From: Daldinia sp. FL1419
Lineage: Eukaryota > Ascomycota > Sordariomycetes > Xylariales > Hypoxylaceae
Assembly (NCBI GenBank): GCA_025201765.1
Contig: MU623637.1
Coordinates: 1 to 23,407, forward strand
Reading direction: 5' to 3'
Length of the DNA: 23,407 nt
Shown here: one piece after another, positions 9,601 through 18,372 of the stretch
How the letters are laid out: every line of letters starts with the position of its first letter
Numbering within the stretch: the first letter of the stretch is position 1
Notes under the pieces: model-generated
What the model was told of the DNA's origin: nothing
Database searches by the model: none
What the model saw: the letters and a program-made list of their open reading frames with translations, nothing else
Program-made: the position numbers and the translations under genes

Positions 9601-10789
9601 GCTCGACCTTATCACCATCGATCTACAAGAAGCGCATAGAGAGGCGGAAAGCCGAGAAAAGGTCCGAAAGCTTATCGAGTCGTGGAATCAGGTTACGAAA
9701 GGGAAATCGCCACCAAATATAAACGAGGAGAAACAGAACGAAAAAGGAACGAGTGGCGAGCAACCGGCCAACCTCGAGAGCATCAAGGCCGAAGAAGCGA
9801 TCCGGGAAACCACAGACTCAGACGGAACACTGGAAAGACGACTCTCTAACCCAGCACCCCGTCGATCATATCATAAAAACGCTTTAGCTACACCAGCCGA
9901 ACTAGGCGCGCTCGTCCACAAACGCGCATCATTCATCACCGCCTTCCCACTCCTCCTCCATCGCGCAACCATCAACCTCCGACGACAGCCTCCACTTCTC
10001 CTGGCACGCACGATGCAAGTCCTCGGGCTAGCCATCATCCTAGCCCTGTTCTTCGCACCGGTCCACAACGACTACTACAGCGTGCAGAACCGCGTGGGTT
10101 TCATACAGGAAATCGGGGCGTTCTACTTCGTCGGCATGCTCCAAAACGTCGCGGTGTACCCGGCTGAGCGGGAAGTGTTTTACCGCGAGGACGACGACGC
10201 CGTGTATAGTGTTGAGGCTTTCCTGTCGACGTATACCCTCCTCGAGGTGCCTTTCGAGATTGTCGCGTGCCTGCTCTTCGGTATCCTAGCTGACTTTGCG
10301 GTCGGATTCCCGCGCACTGCCGAGATGTACTTCGTGTACGTGTTCTGCTGCTTCGGAGTCGTGTCGTGTGGAGAGAGTCTAGGGATTATGTTTAATACGC
10401 TATTCAACCATACCGGCTTCGCCGTCAACCTCATCTCGATCCTGCTTTCGGTCGCGCAGATCATGGCGGGCATCATGTCGATTAATATGCCGAAGTTGTT
10501 CAAGGTCTTCAACTACATTAGCCCGCTCAAGTATGCGACGGCAGCCCTATCGCCATATACCTTGCGGGGTGTCAAGTTCACTTGCGACGACACCCAAAGG
10601 TTACCTGACGGCCGGTGCACCATCGAGACGGGCGAACAGGTTCTAGACCTATATAAGCTCAACGTCGACCCCATAGTCAACATCGGCGCACTCGCGGCTA
10701 CGATCGTCGTTTACCGTCTCGTCGCATGGCTTTTGCTCAGGCTTGTGAGGACAAGATGGAAGAGCGTGGTCGAGAAGAAGAGATCATAA
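6671..10789 (+). CDS. Full-size ABCG transporter, (NBD-TMD)2
   Basis: A membrane exporter of 1372 aa in a single exon, in the reverse nucleotide-binding-then-membrane order typical of subfamily G. NBD1: Walker A GGSGSGKT at 125-132, Q-loop Q171, signature SGGEK at 232-236, Walker B ILFLDE at 251-256, H-loop H288. NBD2: GPSGSGKT at 755-762, Q807, SGGEK at 869-873, VLLLDE at 888-893, H925. Membrane domains span about 425-680 and 1108-1360, each with about six hydrophobic segments. A cysteine-bearing loop (about 611-633) resembles the last large ABCG external loop, and AEREVFYRE at about 1165-1173 is a typical ABCG motif. A charged linker (about 1000-1075) separates NBD2 from TMD2. Both ATP sites look canonical, unlike PDR/Cdr-type pumps, whose first Walker A usually has Cys for Lys; this points to the WHITE-like branch. 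Substrate (drug, lipid, pigment or toxin) cannot be inferred. The start has G at -3 and no conserved sequence is missing. Confidence 0.93.
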   Translation: MTSNSDTTIPSHEERNGEKPVTIDIDASEPLSSVSTSTDINRPGLGRRISVPAVGHLSLDDVEAVEVQIRNLSVTVDTSPSIWDPATYPDLLKTFGKGRDGPTTKTLLNSVNASLKPGTLTAILGGSGSGKTTLLNTVAERMFSSRLSQSGTTTFNGQEGVHSVRHAYVMQQDILLPTLTVRETLQYSADLRLPPPTTKEERMRIVEEVILELGLKDCANTRIGNSQHRGCSGGEKRRVSIGVQLLANPSILFLDEPTTGLDATSAFQLVRTLKALANKGRTIITTIHQPRSEIWDLFDNLIILSKGSPVYSGAMKECIPWFSNLGFELPAFVNPAEFIIDQAAIDNRSPELEEESTARVERLKAAWNGETQRVFKTTTPEKAPDTKDKPKRPRIGQHANFFRQLRVLTDRTLKVTYRDPMGMAGSIMEAILMAIITGYIFYNLSRDQPGIRSRQAALYISVGLQGYLFLTFEIFRLTLDIPTFDRESSEGCVTALPFILSRRLARLFTEDIPVPFLYSVIFYFMVGFDANASKFFTFFSIILLNHYIAVTLAMSSVAAVRHFPGASLIANLAYTLQSMACGYFIQSNTIPVYVRWTKYITYTYYAFGALCGNEFEGSFYDCPLPGGESNPACNQYTGRYIMDNLGFPQNWVARPIVILVAFAILFFITSWIGLAFLKVEMTIARARASDTDLSAGKEKMTARSIHEVRAIDVGLDEFSLALDKRSLTGKKLPTKTILNPVTATFQAGTLNVIMGPSGSGKTSLLNAMALRLHSTIGTRYRPSGKLSFNDAVPSDSVIRSVVSYVCQDDDALLPSLTVRETLRFAAGLRLPTWMSKSEKYQRAEEVLVKMGLKDCADNLVGNELVKGISGGEKRRVSIAVQILTDPRVLLLDEPTSGLDAFTASSILEVLQGLAKEGRTLILTIHQARSDIFKHFGNVLLLARGGSPAYAGAARDMLPYFSQLGYQCPQHTNPADFALDLITIDLQEAHREAESREKVRKLIESWNQVTKGKSPPNINEEKQNEKGTSGEQPANLESIKAEEAIRETTDSDGTLERRLSNPAPRRSYHKNALATPAELGALVHKRASFITAFPLLLHRATINLRRQPPLLLARTMQVLGLAIILALFFAPVHNDYYSVQNRVGFIQEIGAFYFVGMLQNVAVYPAEREVFYREDDDAVYSVEAFLSTYTLLEVPFEIVACLLFGILADFAVGFPRTAEMYFVYVFCCFGVVSCGESLGIMFNTLFNHTGFAVNLISILLSVAQIMAGIMSINMPKLFKVFNYISPLKYATAALSPYTLRGVKFTCDDTQRLPDGRCTIETGEQVLDLYKLNVDPIVNIGALAATIVVYRLVAWLLLRLVRTRWKSVVEKKRS

Positions 10790-11974
10790 GGAGGCATAAT
10801 AGATAGATCTATATACGCTGCCCTCTAAGCGGAGTTCTGAATTCATGCATATTATAAACGAGCGAAACATTTCATATTAATTCCATAATATTCGAGTATA
10901 TAATTGGTAACGGCAGTGCTTTGTTTTCAAAGAGCGAGGGTTGATATAGATAGGCCGGAAGGAGGCAAAATCTTTATTGGCGGTTGGTGACATATATACG
11001 TGCAAAGGCACCAGGATTCCTTGAAAACACTAGAAGATATTATATATAACTAGGTTAGCACAAACACATTGATCTTTATTCACCAAACCCACGAATGCCT
11101 TGTGCACCTTAGATTAGGTAGTCTTGTGAGCTATGCTAAGATGTTTTTATTATGAATCTACGAACATGTACATAGGAGCGTAGATGTTAAACCGATCGAA
11201 TCGATAGAGATGACAAACCTGTATTTCCATATTTCAACTCCTGCGACCCCGAGATCCTAAAACCGCCTTTCATCCATCACTCTCCGATTAATGAGCCTAA
11301 GGATGGGACATCGTATGAAATTATTAAGCATCTCCTATGCCCTAAGTAGGCACCTAGCGATCGCTGCGACTTCTATGCCCTATTTCCAGGTACGTGAGTC
11401 GCCAATAAGAGTAAGCGTAAAATCCGATCGAAAACGGCATCTTAACCCCTACGGCGATTAGGTACTTGGGTGCCGTTGATTCGGAGCTGCTTACCTGAAA
11501 TCTAGAGACGTCTTTACCTTCTATCTATGCGTCGAGTTACAAGTCCCGTTCAAAATCGGTGCAATTTCCAGCCGTTTCGAAGACTAGTTCGGCTGTGCCA
11601 ATCTATTCTAGATGGAGTCGCCGGAGCTCTATTGACGTCAACTCCTAGTGCGCTGTTAGACTCCACATCAGTCGAGGGTTGTATACGACGGGCGGAGCTT
11701 ACGTACGCATTCGATGCGCTTCCTCAGTTGCATCACATGAAATACCTTGAAGGCCGTCGCAAAGAAGTCGAATGGGTAGAAAGTGATAGAAGCCTCGTCG
11801 ATATAAAAACTTGAGGTTCGGACGACAACATGGAGACAAAATATTCTGTATCAACTCACACAGTAACCTAGTCTCTAAGAGTACAGCAACTTACTCTACT
11901 CACCTTGACTTACAACTTCGATAACTATCAACTTCACACCACAATCACCAACAGCATCAAATCAAAAATACGCA
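10790..11974. other. Intergenic region between ABC transporter and DJ-1-like gene
   Basis: The 3' end of the transporter and the promoter and leader of the DJ-1-like gene. The longest frame (11527-11814, 95 codons) has no family resemblance. The 150 bases before the DJ-1 ATG are rich in CA/AC and free of long frames, consistent with a 5' untranslated leader. Confidence 0.6.
11802..11808 (+). promoter_or_regulatory. Possible TATA box of DJ-1-like gene
   Basis: TATAAAA lies about 170 bp before the ATG at 11975, followed by a CA-rich leader. Position and sequence suit a TATA element of an inducible stress gene. The transcription start is unknown. Confidence 0.4.
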
Positions 11975-12727
11975 ATGGCACCCAAAGTTCTTGTCGTTTT
12001 AACTTCGTTCGGCTACATCGATAGCGCTAAGAGGAAGTCCGGCTGGTATCTAGTAAGTTCTTGGCTTTACACCACGGGCGCCAAATATTCAAGCTAACAT
12101 CCCAAACAGCCCGAGTTCGCTCACCCATACGAAGTTCTGGCTTCCAAAGGCGTTGAGATCGTAACCGCGTCACCTAAAGGAGGCGTCGCACCATTGGACC
12201 CAGCATCCGTAGAGCAATACAAGGAAGACCCATCGGCGGTTTCGTTTCTCAAGACTAAGTCTGCGCTATGGGAGCAGACGGCGAAACTTTCATCTTTCCT
12301 GGGACGCTCAGGAGAGTTTGACGCGTTGTTCTACCCGGGAGGATACGGACCCATGTACGATTTGGCAACTGACAGCGAATCCATCGAACTGATTAAGGAG
12401 TTCGTTGCGGCAGGAAAGCCTGTCGCTGCAGTATGTCACGGCCCTATCGTATTCACTGGCGTCACGTTACCCGACGGTAAGCCCCTCCTCGCCGGAAAGA
12501 AGGCTACTGGTTTCAGCAATGCTGAAGAGGACGGTATTGGTTTGCTTGAGCACTTGCCCTTCTCGCTCGAGGACAAGATGAAGGAGGTCGGAGCCGAGTA
12601 CAAGATAACGGAGAAGCGATACGACCCATTTGTTGTCGTTGAAGACAACGGCAAGCTTATCACGGGCCAGAACCCCGCCAGCTCGGCTGGTGTCGGTGAG
12701 GCCCTTGCTAAGGCGCTTGGGCTGTAG
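11975..12727 (+). CDS. DJ-1/PfpI family, Hsp31-like glyoxalase III
   Basis: Predicted cytosolic 231-aa protein of the DJ-1/PfpI superfamily, closest in layout to yeast Hsp31 (237 aa), which converts methylglyoxal to lactate without glutathione and has chaperone activity. Two exons, 11975-12052 and 12110-12727, flank a 57-nt phase-0 intron (GTAAGT donor, CTAAC at 12094-12098, CAG at 12107-12109). The catalytic set is present: E28 in PEFAHP, nucleophile C135 in the elbow AAVCHGP, and H136. The glycine-rich YPGGYGPM (about 101-108) precedes it, as in Hsp31-type enzymes. Start: G at -3, and MAPKVLVVLTS forms the usual first beta strand. The gene is convergent with the TPR gene, with 210 bp between the stops. 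AATAAA at 12910-12915 may serve as a poly(A) signal. Function is by family; stress induction is inferred. Confidence 0.92.
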
Positions 12728-12937
12728 AGTTAGGAGAGTACTAAATGTCCGAGAAAGGGGATAGCGGGAAAACGGGGTAGCATCTGTGAGTTAAAAGCAA
12801 GCGTGTATTGAACTGGGTTAGTAAATAAGGGGCATTGATTTTTAACTATGTCCCTGGTATCTCTAGATCAAGTAGATACCTATCTATATCATTCTTCTCC
12901 AAACTCATAAATAAATCCTTCGAATCTTAGAAAATGC

Positions 12938-14617
12938 TTAGAATACGCTCGTGCGACAGAAACAAGATGCTTTGATAGGTACATCGGCGCCGGCTATGGC
13001 CGCATCTAACTGTGGCTTTATAGCCCTAGCTTCGTCGACGCGCCCCAGCTTCACTAAACATTCATGATAGCCATGTAGTGACCAAACGTTGTTCGGGTGT
13101 TGCAATGCGCGCGGAAGCTTACCGCTGATCCCAAGATCTTCAGCGTAAATCCCGACGGCCTCATCGTAATGGCCTTGTTCCATTAATAATGCCCCATATG
13201 CGTGGCTCGGTGGTTGCATCCAGCCCCATGGTTCGTCGTAAGGGAGAGCAGAACTCCGCTCGATCGAATCGCGGAGGTGAGAATATGCCGAGTCGTAATT
13301 ACCCCTCCGATATTCCAATTCACCATCCAGCATGGCTTCTGCAACGTTTAGAATGTCTACACATTTATTGTTGAACACCATACGAGACTCCGGGACCTTC
13401 TTTGCAGCCCTGGTGAAAAGTTCGCGCTGCTTCGACGCCTCCTCAATCTTACCGGTCGCAGCTAATGCTACCCCTTTCGCATAGTGGTTTAGCGCATTCG
13501 CCGTACAATAGAGCTTTTCATCCTCATAAAACGGTAGGTCGATAATCTCCTGCCATCGTCCGAACCGGATAAGTGCGTGTACACGCATACCAAGAAAGCC
13601 TTCTAACCAGTCTGCCATAGGTGGCGACTCGACTCGCAGTAATTGCTCCGGTAATGTCTGTTCGACCCGTGAGACAGTTTCGAGGGTGGCTTTAAGCCGA
13701 CCCGCAAACATGGCGGCGTATATACGAAAGTGCAGGTCGTGCATCCTATAGAGGGTGTAAAATTTTAGAGGGTCCTCTCTCGAGAAGAAGATATCATCCG
13801 CGTCAATGGCTTTTTGGTTCGATTCGATAGCGCTTTGATAATCACCTACTAGAACGTCGATGTGCGTGGGCATATGATTAAGGTGACCGGCATCGGGAAC
13901 AAGATCCCGAAGCACGTTCGCCGCGTCCAATGCCGCCTCGGGGGTCGTAGACATTTCCATGAGATGTATGTAGAGATGAAGCAGGCCCGGGTGTCGGGAT
14001 CCGCCGTCCTGGGCCATCGCGCGCTCCAAGATCGCCTTGGCCTCTAACGTCCGCGCCCCAGTCGCGGGTTCTCCAGTGGTGATATCCCAGAGTTGCCATG
14101 GAGTCAAGTTCATCAATGCATCCACATATAGGGCAGCTACGTCTAGATCATCCGAGAATTCCTCATAGACTCTTCCCATGGCGTCGGCATACCCTTGGTT
14201 CCAAATCGACCAATTCTTACCGCCGGCGTGCTCTTCCGGATACCGGAATTTCAGCGCCTCCACGAGCGCTTTCTCAGCGGGGAGTGCATTGCCCATCTTT
14301 GCCCTAGCCTGCTTCATTACTTCGTGAGTACGCCGCATGACACTTTCGAATTCAGCTTCATCGAAGAATTCCCAAGGCTTATTGTAATTTGGGCCCAAGA
14401 CGTAAGCGAGACCCCAATAGGCAAATACGCAGTTGCTATCGCTTTCGATAGCACGCTCGAAGCATTTCGCAGACTCCTCGTGGTTGAATGCGTAACTCCA
14501 GATCAAGCCGCGATTAACCCATTCTCGCGATTCTTGGCTGCTTGAGCCCACAGTCCGTTTGTAAAAGCCAAGGTTATAATAGTCGCCTAGTATGCTGACG
14601 TTGGTTTTTTCAGACAT
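12938..14617 (-). CDS. TPR-repeat family protein with conserved His-rich core
   Basis: Predicted soluble 559-aa protein, single exon, biochemical role unknown. Only a TTG occurs in frame further upstream, so the ATG at 14617-14615 is taken as the start (MSEKTNVSILGDYYNLG). Helical TPR-like units: about 34-75 (WVNRGLIWSYAFNHEESAKC... with AYWGLAYVLG), about 189-240, about 252-275 (GDYQSAIESNQKAI), about 375-405, about 430-455 (RRGNYDSAYSHL), about 475-495 (QGHYDEAVGIY) and about 515-535. The core carries clustered histidines: HPGLLHLYIHLME (209-221), AGHLNHMPTHIDV (243-255) and MHDLHF (292-297). From memory, the same arrangement (HPG..H.YIH..E, then GH..HMP.HI) marks a widespread bacterial TPR family, so these residues are probably functional rather than scaffold. 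No signal peptide or membrane segment. Convergent with the DJ-1-like gene. Confidence 0.85.
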   Translation of the reverse strand: MSEKTNVSILGDYYNLGFYKRTVGSSSQESREWVNRGLIWSYAFNHEESAKCFERAIESDSNCVFAYWGLAYVLGPNYNKPWEFFDEAEFESVMRRTHEVMKQARAKMGNALPAEKALVEALKFRYPEEHAGGKNWSIWNQGYADAMGRVYEEFSDDLDVAALYVDALMNLTPWQLWDITTGEPATGARTLEAKAILERAMAQDGGSRHPGLLHLYIHLMEMSTTPEAALDAANVLRDLVPDAGHLNHMPTHIDVLVGDYQSAIESNQKAIDADDIFFSREDPLKFYTLYRMHDLHFRIYAAMFAGRLKATLETVSRVEQTLPEQLLRVESPPMADWLEGFLGMRVHALIRFGRWQEIIDLPFYEDEKLYCTANALNHYAKGVALAATGKIEEASKQRELFTRAAKKVPESRMVFNNKCVDILNVAEAMLDGELEYRRGNYDSAYSHLRDSIERSSALPYDEPWGWMQPPSHAYGALLMEQGHYDEAVGIYAEDLGISGKLPRALQHPNNVWSLHGYHECLVKLGRVDEARAIKPQLDAAIAGADVPIKASCFCRTSVF

Positions 14618-14696
14618 GCTGTCTTGTATAGTTGAAGAAGAAAAAGTGTGTACAATCAAGGCCTTGATAAATAAACGTAGTTATTATTTTTATTAA

Positions 14697-15056
14697 AAGG
14701 TAGGTAAGGCACCTTAGTAAGAGGCATGTACCACTACCTAACTATAGGGGGGTTATGTGGTCACATCTTACCTATTACCTAGGTGCACCAAGGCCGAGGC
14801 TGTCTTCTTTAGGTATCCGTCGTAACGCTACCTAATAGGTACCTTAGCTGCCCTGAAATTACAGCTAGTAAGTAGGTACTGATTAGGTACCTATGTAGCA
14901 GGATGCATAAGGTGGACCTTACCTCCATACATGGGTAGGTACCTACATGTAGACTCCCCAAGAAAATTGTTACCTATCACTTTACCTCCCAATAGAGACC
15001 TTTAGGCACCTGCATGACCTATATTCATTTCCCTTACCTACCTATGTACTTATTTA
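14697..15056. repeat. Dense TAGGTA/TACCTA motif region
   Basis: Many overlapping copies of TAGGTA, ACCTA and TACCTACCTA in both orientations occur in 360 bp upstream of the TPR gene, with one ACCTAGGT palindrome at 14777-14784. Units are irregularly spaced, so this is not a simple tandem array. Function unknown. Confidence 0.6.
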
Positions 15057-15369
15057 ACATATTTGACACAATTCTCAATAAGATCGGTCTTGAGCACCAC
15101 GGAAATATCATTAATGCCACCTAGAAAGGTGAGAAGGCACACGTCTGTGTTTCGTCTATTAATACCTATAAAACTTGCGAGGAACCAGTTAAAGCTAAGA
15201 TTATATACAGCAACTACCTGAGTACCCCCTATATACACAAAATATGGAAAATCCTATATACAGAGGAACCTCCATCGACGAAGGTAATGATTAAGCCCAG
15301 CCCGGACTCTTAGACTATAGCTGAAACCATTCCAATGAATGAGTCGCTTGTTGAATTCTTGGTTGACCA

Positions 15370-15392
15370 TTTCAAAAATAATGTTTTTGAAA
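15370..15392. repeat. Perfect 9-bp hairpin, 5-nt loop
   Basis: TTTCAAAAA and TTTTTGAAA flank the loop TAATG. Isolated, and not followed by a T run in a gene context. Significance uncertain. Confidence 0.5.
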
Positions 15393-15880
15393 TTAACGTA
15401 CATAACTGTTCAACGGCATTTTGAACGTAGGTTAAATAATGCATGGTCTTGTCTCTCCCTATTACCTTTTAATAGTTGACTAACTTGCCAAAGATCCTTG
15501 CTCGGACGCCAGCCAAACGATCTATTTAAGGGCACAGAGGACGGAAGACGCAATGGGCAGCAAATAACTATAAAACTCAGTTTGACGGCTCTCAATAGAA
15601 CGCGGATGCGAACGCTTCAAATAAAACTGCAAACTCACTCGTCTTGCCTTTAAGATTCGGAGGCTACCTCCTACAGGAGGTGTTGGTCGCTTTGGAAAAT
15701 TCTCCTTGGCTAGTATTGTAGTCGTATCCGATGAGATACCAAGTTTCTTGATACCCCTGAAATAAGGCTAGCTTAGAGCCTCTTACAGAACAATATATCT
15801 ATTTTCAGTTGTTTCTCTCACCTTTTTGTAATACTAATAAGATTCAGGAGTAAATCCCACCTTGCAATATTAACGGCCTA

Positions 15881-15903
15881 ACCTAGGTAGGTACCTAGGT
15901 AGG
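15881..15903. repeat. Tandem ACCTAGGTAGGT motif pair
   Basis: Two ACCTAGGTAGG units in 23 bp, 12 bp apart, give two copies of the ACCTAGGT palindrome. It is the most regular copy of the dispersed intergenic motif. Confidence 0.65.
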
Positions 15904-16637
15904 CACTCGGAGGCTTTTAACTTGACAACAGTCTTAAGAATGCTGTTTTACTTGGGCAGATTTCGTGATGTGGGTTATTTACCTAGGTAGCTAGACAGCT
16001 TTCGTTTCATTCGCACATCAAAGAAATCATAATCATCAGAATAGGTACTTAACGAAACCTATCCAAATGCCCGAACCCGAACCCGATAGCGTAGATAGTC
16101 ATGGTACAAATAACAATGGGGTGTAAGAAACAGGTATAAAGGCGGACGGGGATGGTGGGCATTCCCATGGCTCAACAAGTAATACCCCGTTTCACACGTT
16201 GTAGCTTCCCGTACTGAACTGTGCTAGGGCTTCGAATCCTAGGGTGATAGGTATCTGCTCTGGGTAAATGCTATTTAAAGGCGCCAAGAACCCCAAAGTC
16301 TCCGTTAAACACCTGAAATGGTGGATAGTGAGCAAGTGCGTGTTTTGGAACGTATTCGATAAGTTTGCATTCCCCCTTAATATCAAACTCATCAAGCACC
16401 GGAGAACCTAGAGAAATTCCAGATGCGATAGGGAGAATGTATCGGATGGAAGCGTAGTTAATATGAATAGACATGAAGTACGTGTATGGTAAACAGTCGA
16501 CATCGCATCTGACATTGCATCCCAAGTACAGTACATATTTGCACGCATGGATCCAAAGTTAGTATTATCCAATGCTCTAAATTTTCAATAGGAAAAACTA
16601 AACCAAGAAAAAAGTATGATGAATACGACCCAGGTAC

Positions 16638-18372
16638 TTATTCCTTATTTATGAACATGGGCTGGAAGTTCTCCTTCAAAATGTGCGGTTTCCTCTCCGC
16701 TAGATCCATGATCAATTGGCCAAAAAGTCCGTTAGCCCAAGTAAACCTGTATTAAAAGTCAGCTGGGTTACTTTACTGTCACTTTGTGGGTCTGGCACGT
16801 ACCATTGTCGCGTCCAATTGCTGGTATCGAAACTATCGACGCTTTCGTGTACCAGCCCGTACCCATCAGTAGTACTCAAGACTTCTTTCACCGCTGATAT
16901 AATTTCCTCATCGTCATCCGAAGTCATTGCTCGGACTGGACAAGGATGTTAGTAAGCCGATTTCGATTGATGCTGAATAATAAAAGGGGGAAAGGATTTG
17001 TGGAGCCGGTTGACGTATCGTTATTTATGGGGAGTAGAGTATAGTTGAAGAAGGTAAACATACTGATAGTTGACATAGGCCATGCGGCTCCAGGCCTAAT
17101 ATGCGGGCTGCCGATAGCACTAATATGAGGTCCCTCACACCACCATGGGTTACTTCTGCTGAGAACGAAGGCTCGTGTGCTTTGATAAATAGGGTCTTTC
17201 TTATCCACGTATCCAAGGAATGGCGCCGAGAGAAGTGACGGAACGTTCGCATCATCCATCAAATTTTGACCACCAAAACCGTCCACCTCGTAGGCGTAGA
17301 TCTTCTTGCCGTTGGGTGCAGTCACGATGCCCCACTGCTTGATAGCTTCCCGAATCTCGGTGGCCATATCTCTCATTTGCCGCGCCAACCCTTTCGGTGC
17401 ATTTGGCAAGCGTTCCATGATATCAGAAGTGGATTCCAGGTATCGCGACAGCATCATATTCGCCGGGATTTGGAAATCGTATATCGCGGAGTCGTCACTC
17501 GGGCGGAATGGCGAACGCACCAAGCCTGTCTCATTAACGGGACTTCCGATACCGTTGTTTCCTAATGTACCCGCGCCGGTCATGGTTTGCGATTGAAAGG
17601 TGTATACCGGAGCAGTCCATTTCCCATCAGGTCCGTATGTGGGTTTCCTCATTTCTTCCGACGTAGCAAGAATAGACTGAATCGCGTAAATCCATTGAAA
17701 CTTGCCGAAGAAATCCAAGTCACCTGTCGCATTATAATAATCGTGCGAAAGCTGCAAAAATCCTCCAAAGTCATCGAGCTCGAAGTTGCAAGTAAAAACT
17801 ATATTGCGGTCGTATGGCGGCGTGACAGAATAGCTACCCCCATTATACTCTGGAGAAATGTTGGATTCGGGTGGCGGCTGGAAGGAGTTGCAATATGGTG
17901 ATATAACTAGATATCGAGCTTGCAAGTTGATTGTACCGCGAAAGACGGCGGCTATATCGTCGGTCTTTTTCTTGAGAACGGTCTTATAGGGTGCTATCTG
18001 GTTTGCCGAGTCGCGAATCCACATCGCGTCGATGTCACCGGTGATTATGAAGGCCAACTCCTCGTCGGAGTTATTAGCAGCTACACCTTGCCATTTGACT
18101 GCCGTGTCGAGAGTATTCGGAAAGGTATTCTCGAAAAGACGTGATAGATCCTCATCGTAAATTGCCTCCTTCGTCTTTTTAATGGCATCTTCTATTAACG
18201 TCGAATTAAAAGTACGACATTCGGGAGCGGGTCGCTGATACGCGAGTTTGTAGGCACCAGACGAAAGAGGAGGGTTCCGTGACTGGGAATAACTAGAATA
18301 GCCGGGACAATTCTGGGCAAGGACATGTCCAACGACCAGAGACGCCGACAAGATCACGTCTCCAGACCGCAT
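16638..18372 (-). CDS. Secreted GH125 exo-alpha-1,6-mannosidase
   Basis: Glycoside hydrolase family 125 (Mug157/DUF1237 type), which removes non-reducing alpha-1,6-mannose from mannans or N-glycans. Three exons on the minus strand: 18372-17064, 16935-16803 and 16746-16638. Introns: 128 nt (16936-17063, GTATGT...CTAAC...CAG) and 56 nt (16747-16802, GTACGT...CAG). Splicing gives 516 aa and restores RPGAAWPMSTIIRAMTSD and then TRQWFTWANGLFGQL, both family-like. The ATG at 18372 is chosen because only a TTG lies further upstream in frame, and it begins an apparent signal peptide (MRSGDVILSASLVVGHVLA, cleavage near 19-20). Family blocks: GDIDAMWIRDSANQ (112-125), CNFELDDFGGFL (195-206), RPSDDSAIYDFQIPANMM (290-307), YEVDGFGGQN, then WWCEGPHISAIGSPHIRPG. 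GLVHES in exon 2 carries the glutamate expected as catalytic base. Several N-glycosylation sequons fit secretion. Family call is strong; the natural substrate is inferred. Confidence 0.93.

Larger units (their letters stand above)
14618..16637. other. 2-kb gene-poor interval with TAGGTA repeats
   Basis: No gene is recognisable. About 14697-15056 is packed with TAGGTA/TACCTA motifs. About 15290-15600 has short minus-strand frames that may be a decayed coding remnant. A perfect hairpin lies at 15370-15392. Two minus-strand frames at 16192-16525 lie just downstream of the GH125 stop but match nothing I know. The part next to 14617 is the promoter of the TPR gene; the part next to 16637 is the 3' end of the GH125 gene. 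Confidence 0.55.

Noticed and set aside
11527..11814. 95-codon frame before the DJ-1-like gene
   Set aside because: No homology that I can see; it ends near the putative TATA box, so it is more likely promoter DNA.
16224..16242. tRNA T-arm-like hairpin (CTAGG ... CCTAG around TTCGAAT)
   Set aside because: The loop has 9 instead of 7 bases and no matching acceptor, D or anticodon arms surround it.
16192..16525. Two overlapping minus-strand frames just downstream of the GH125 stop
   Set aside because: The translations look moderately natural (LDEFDIKGECKLIEY), but no family fits and no clean start or splice joins them. Could be 3' UTR or a worn gene.
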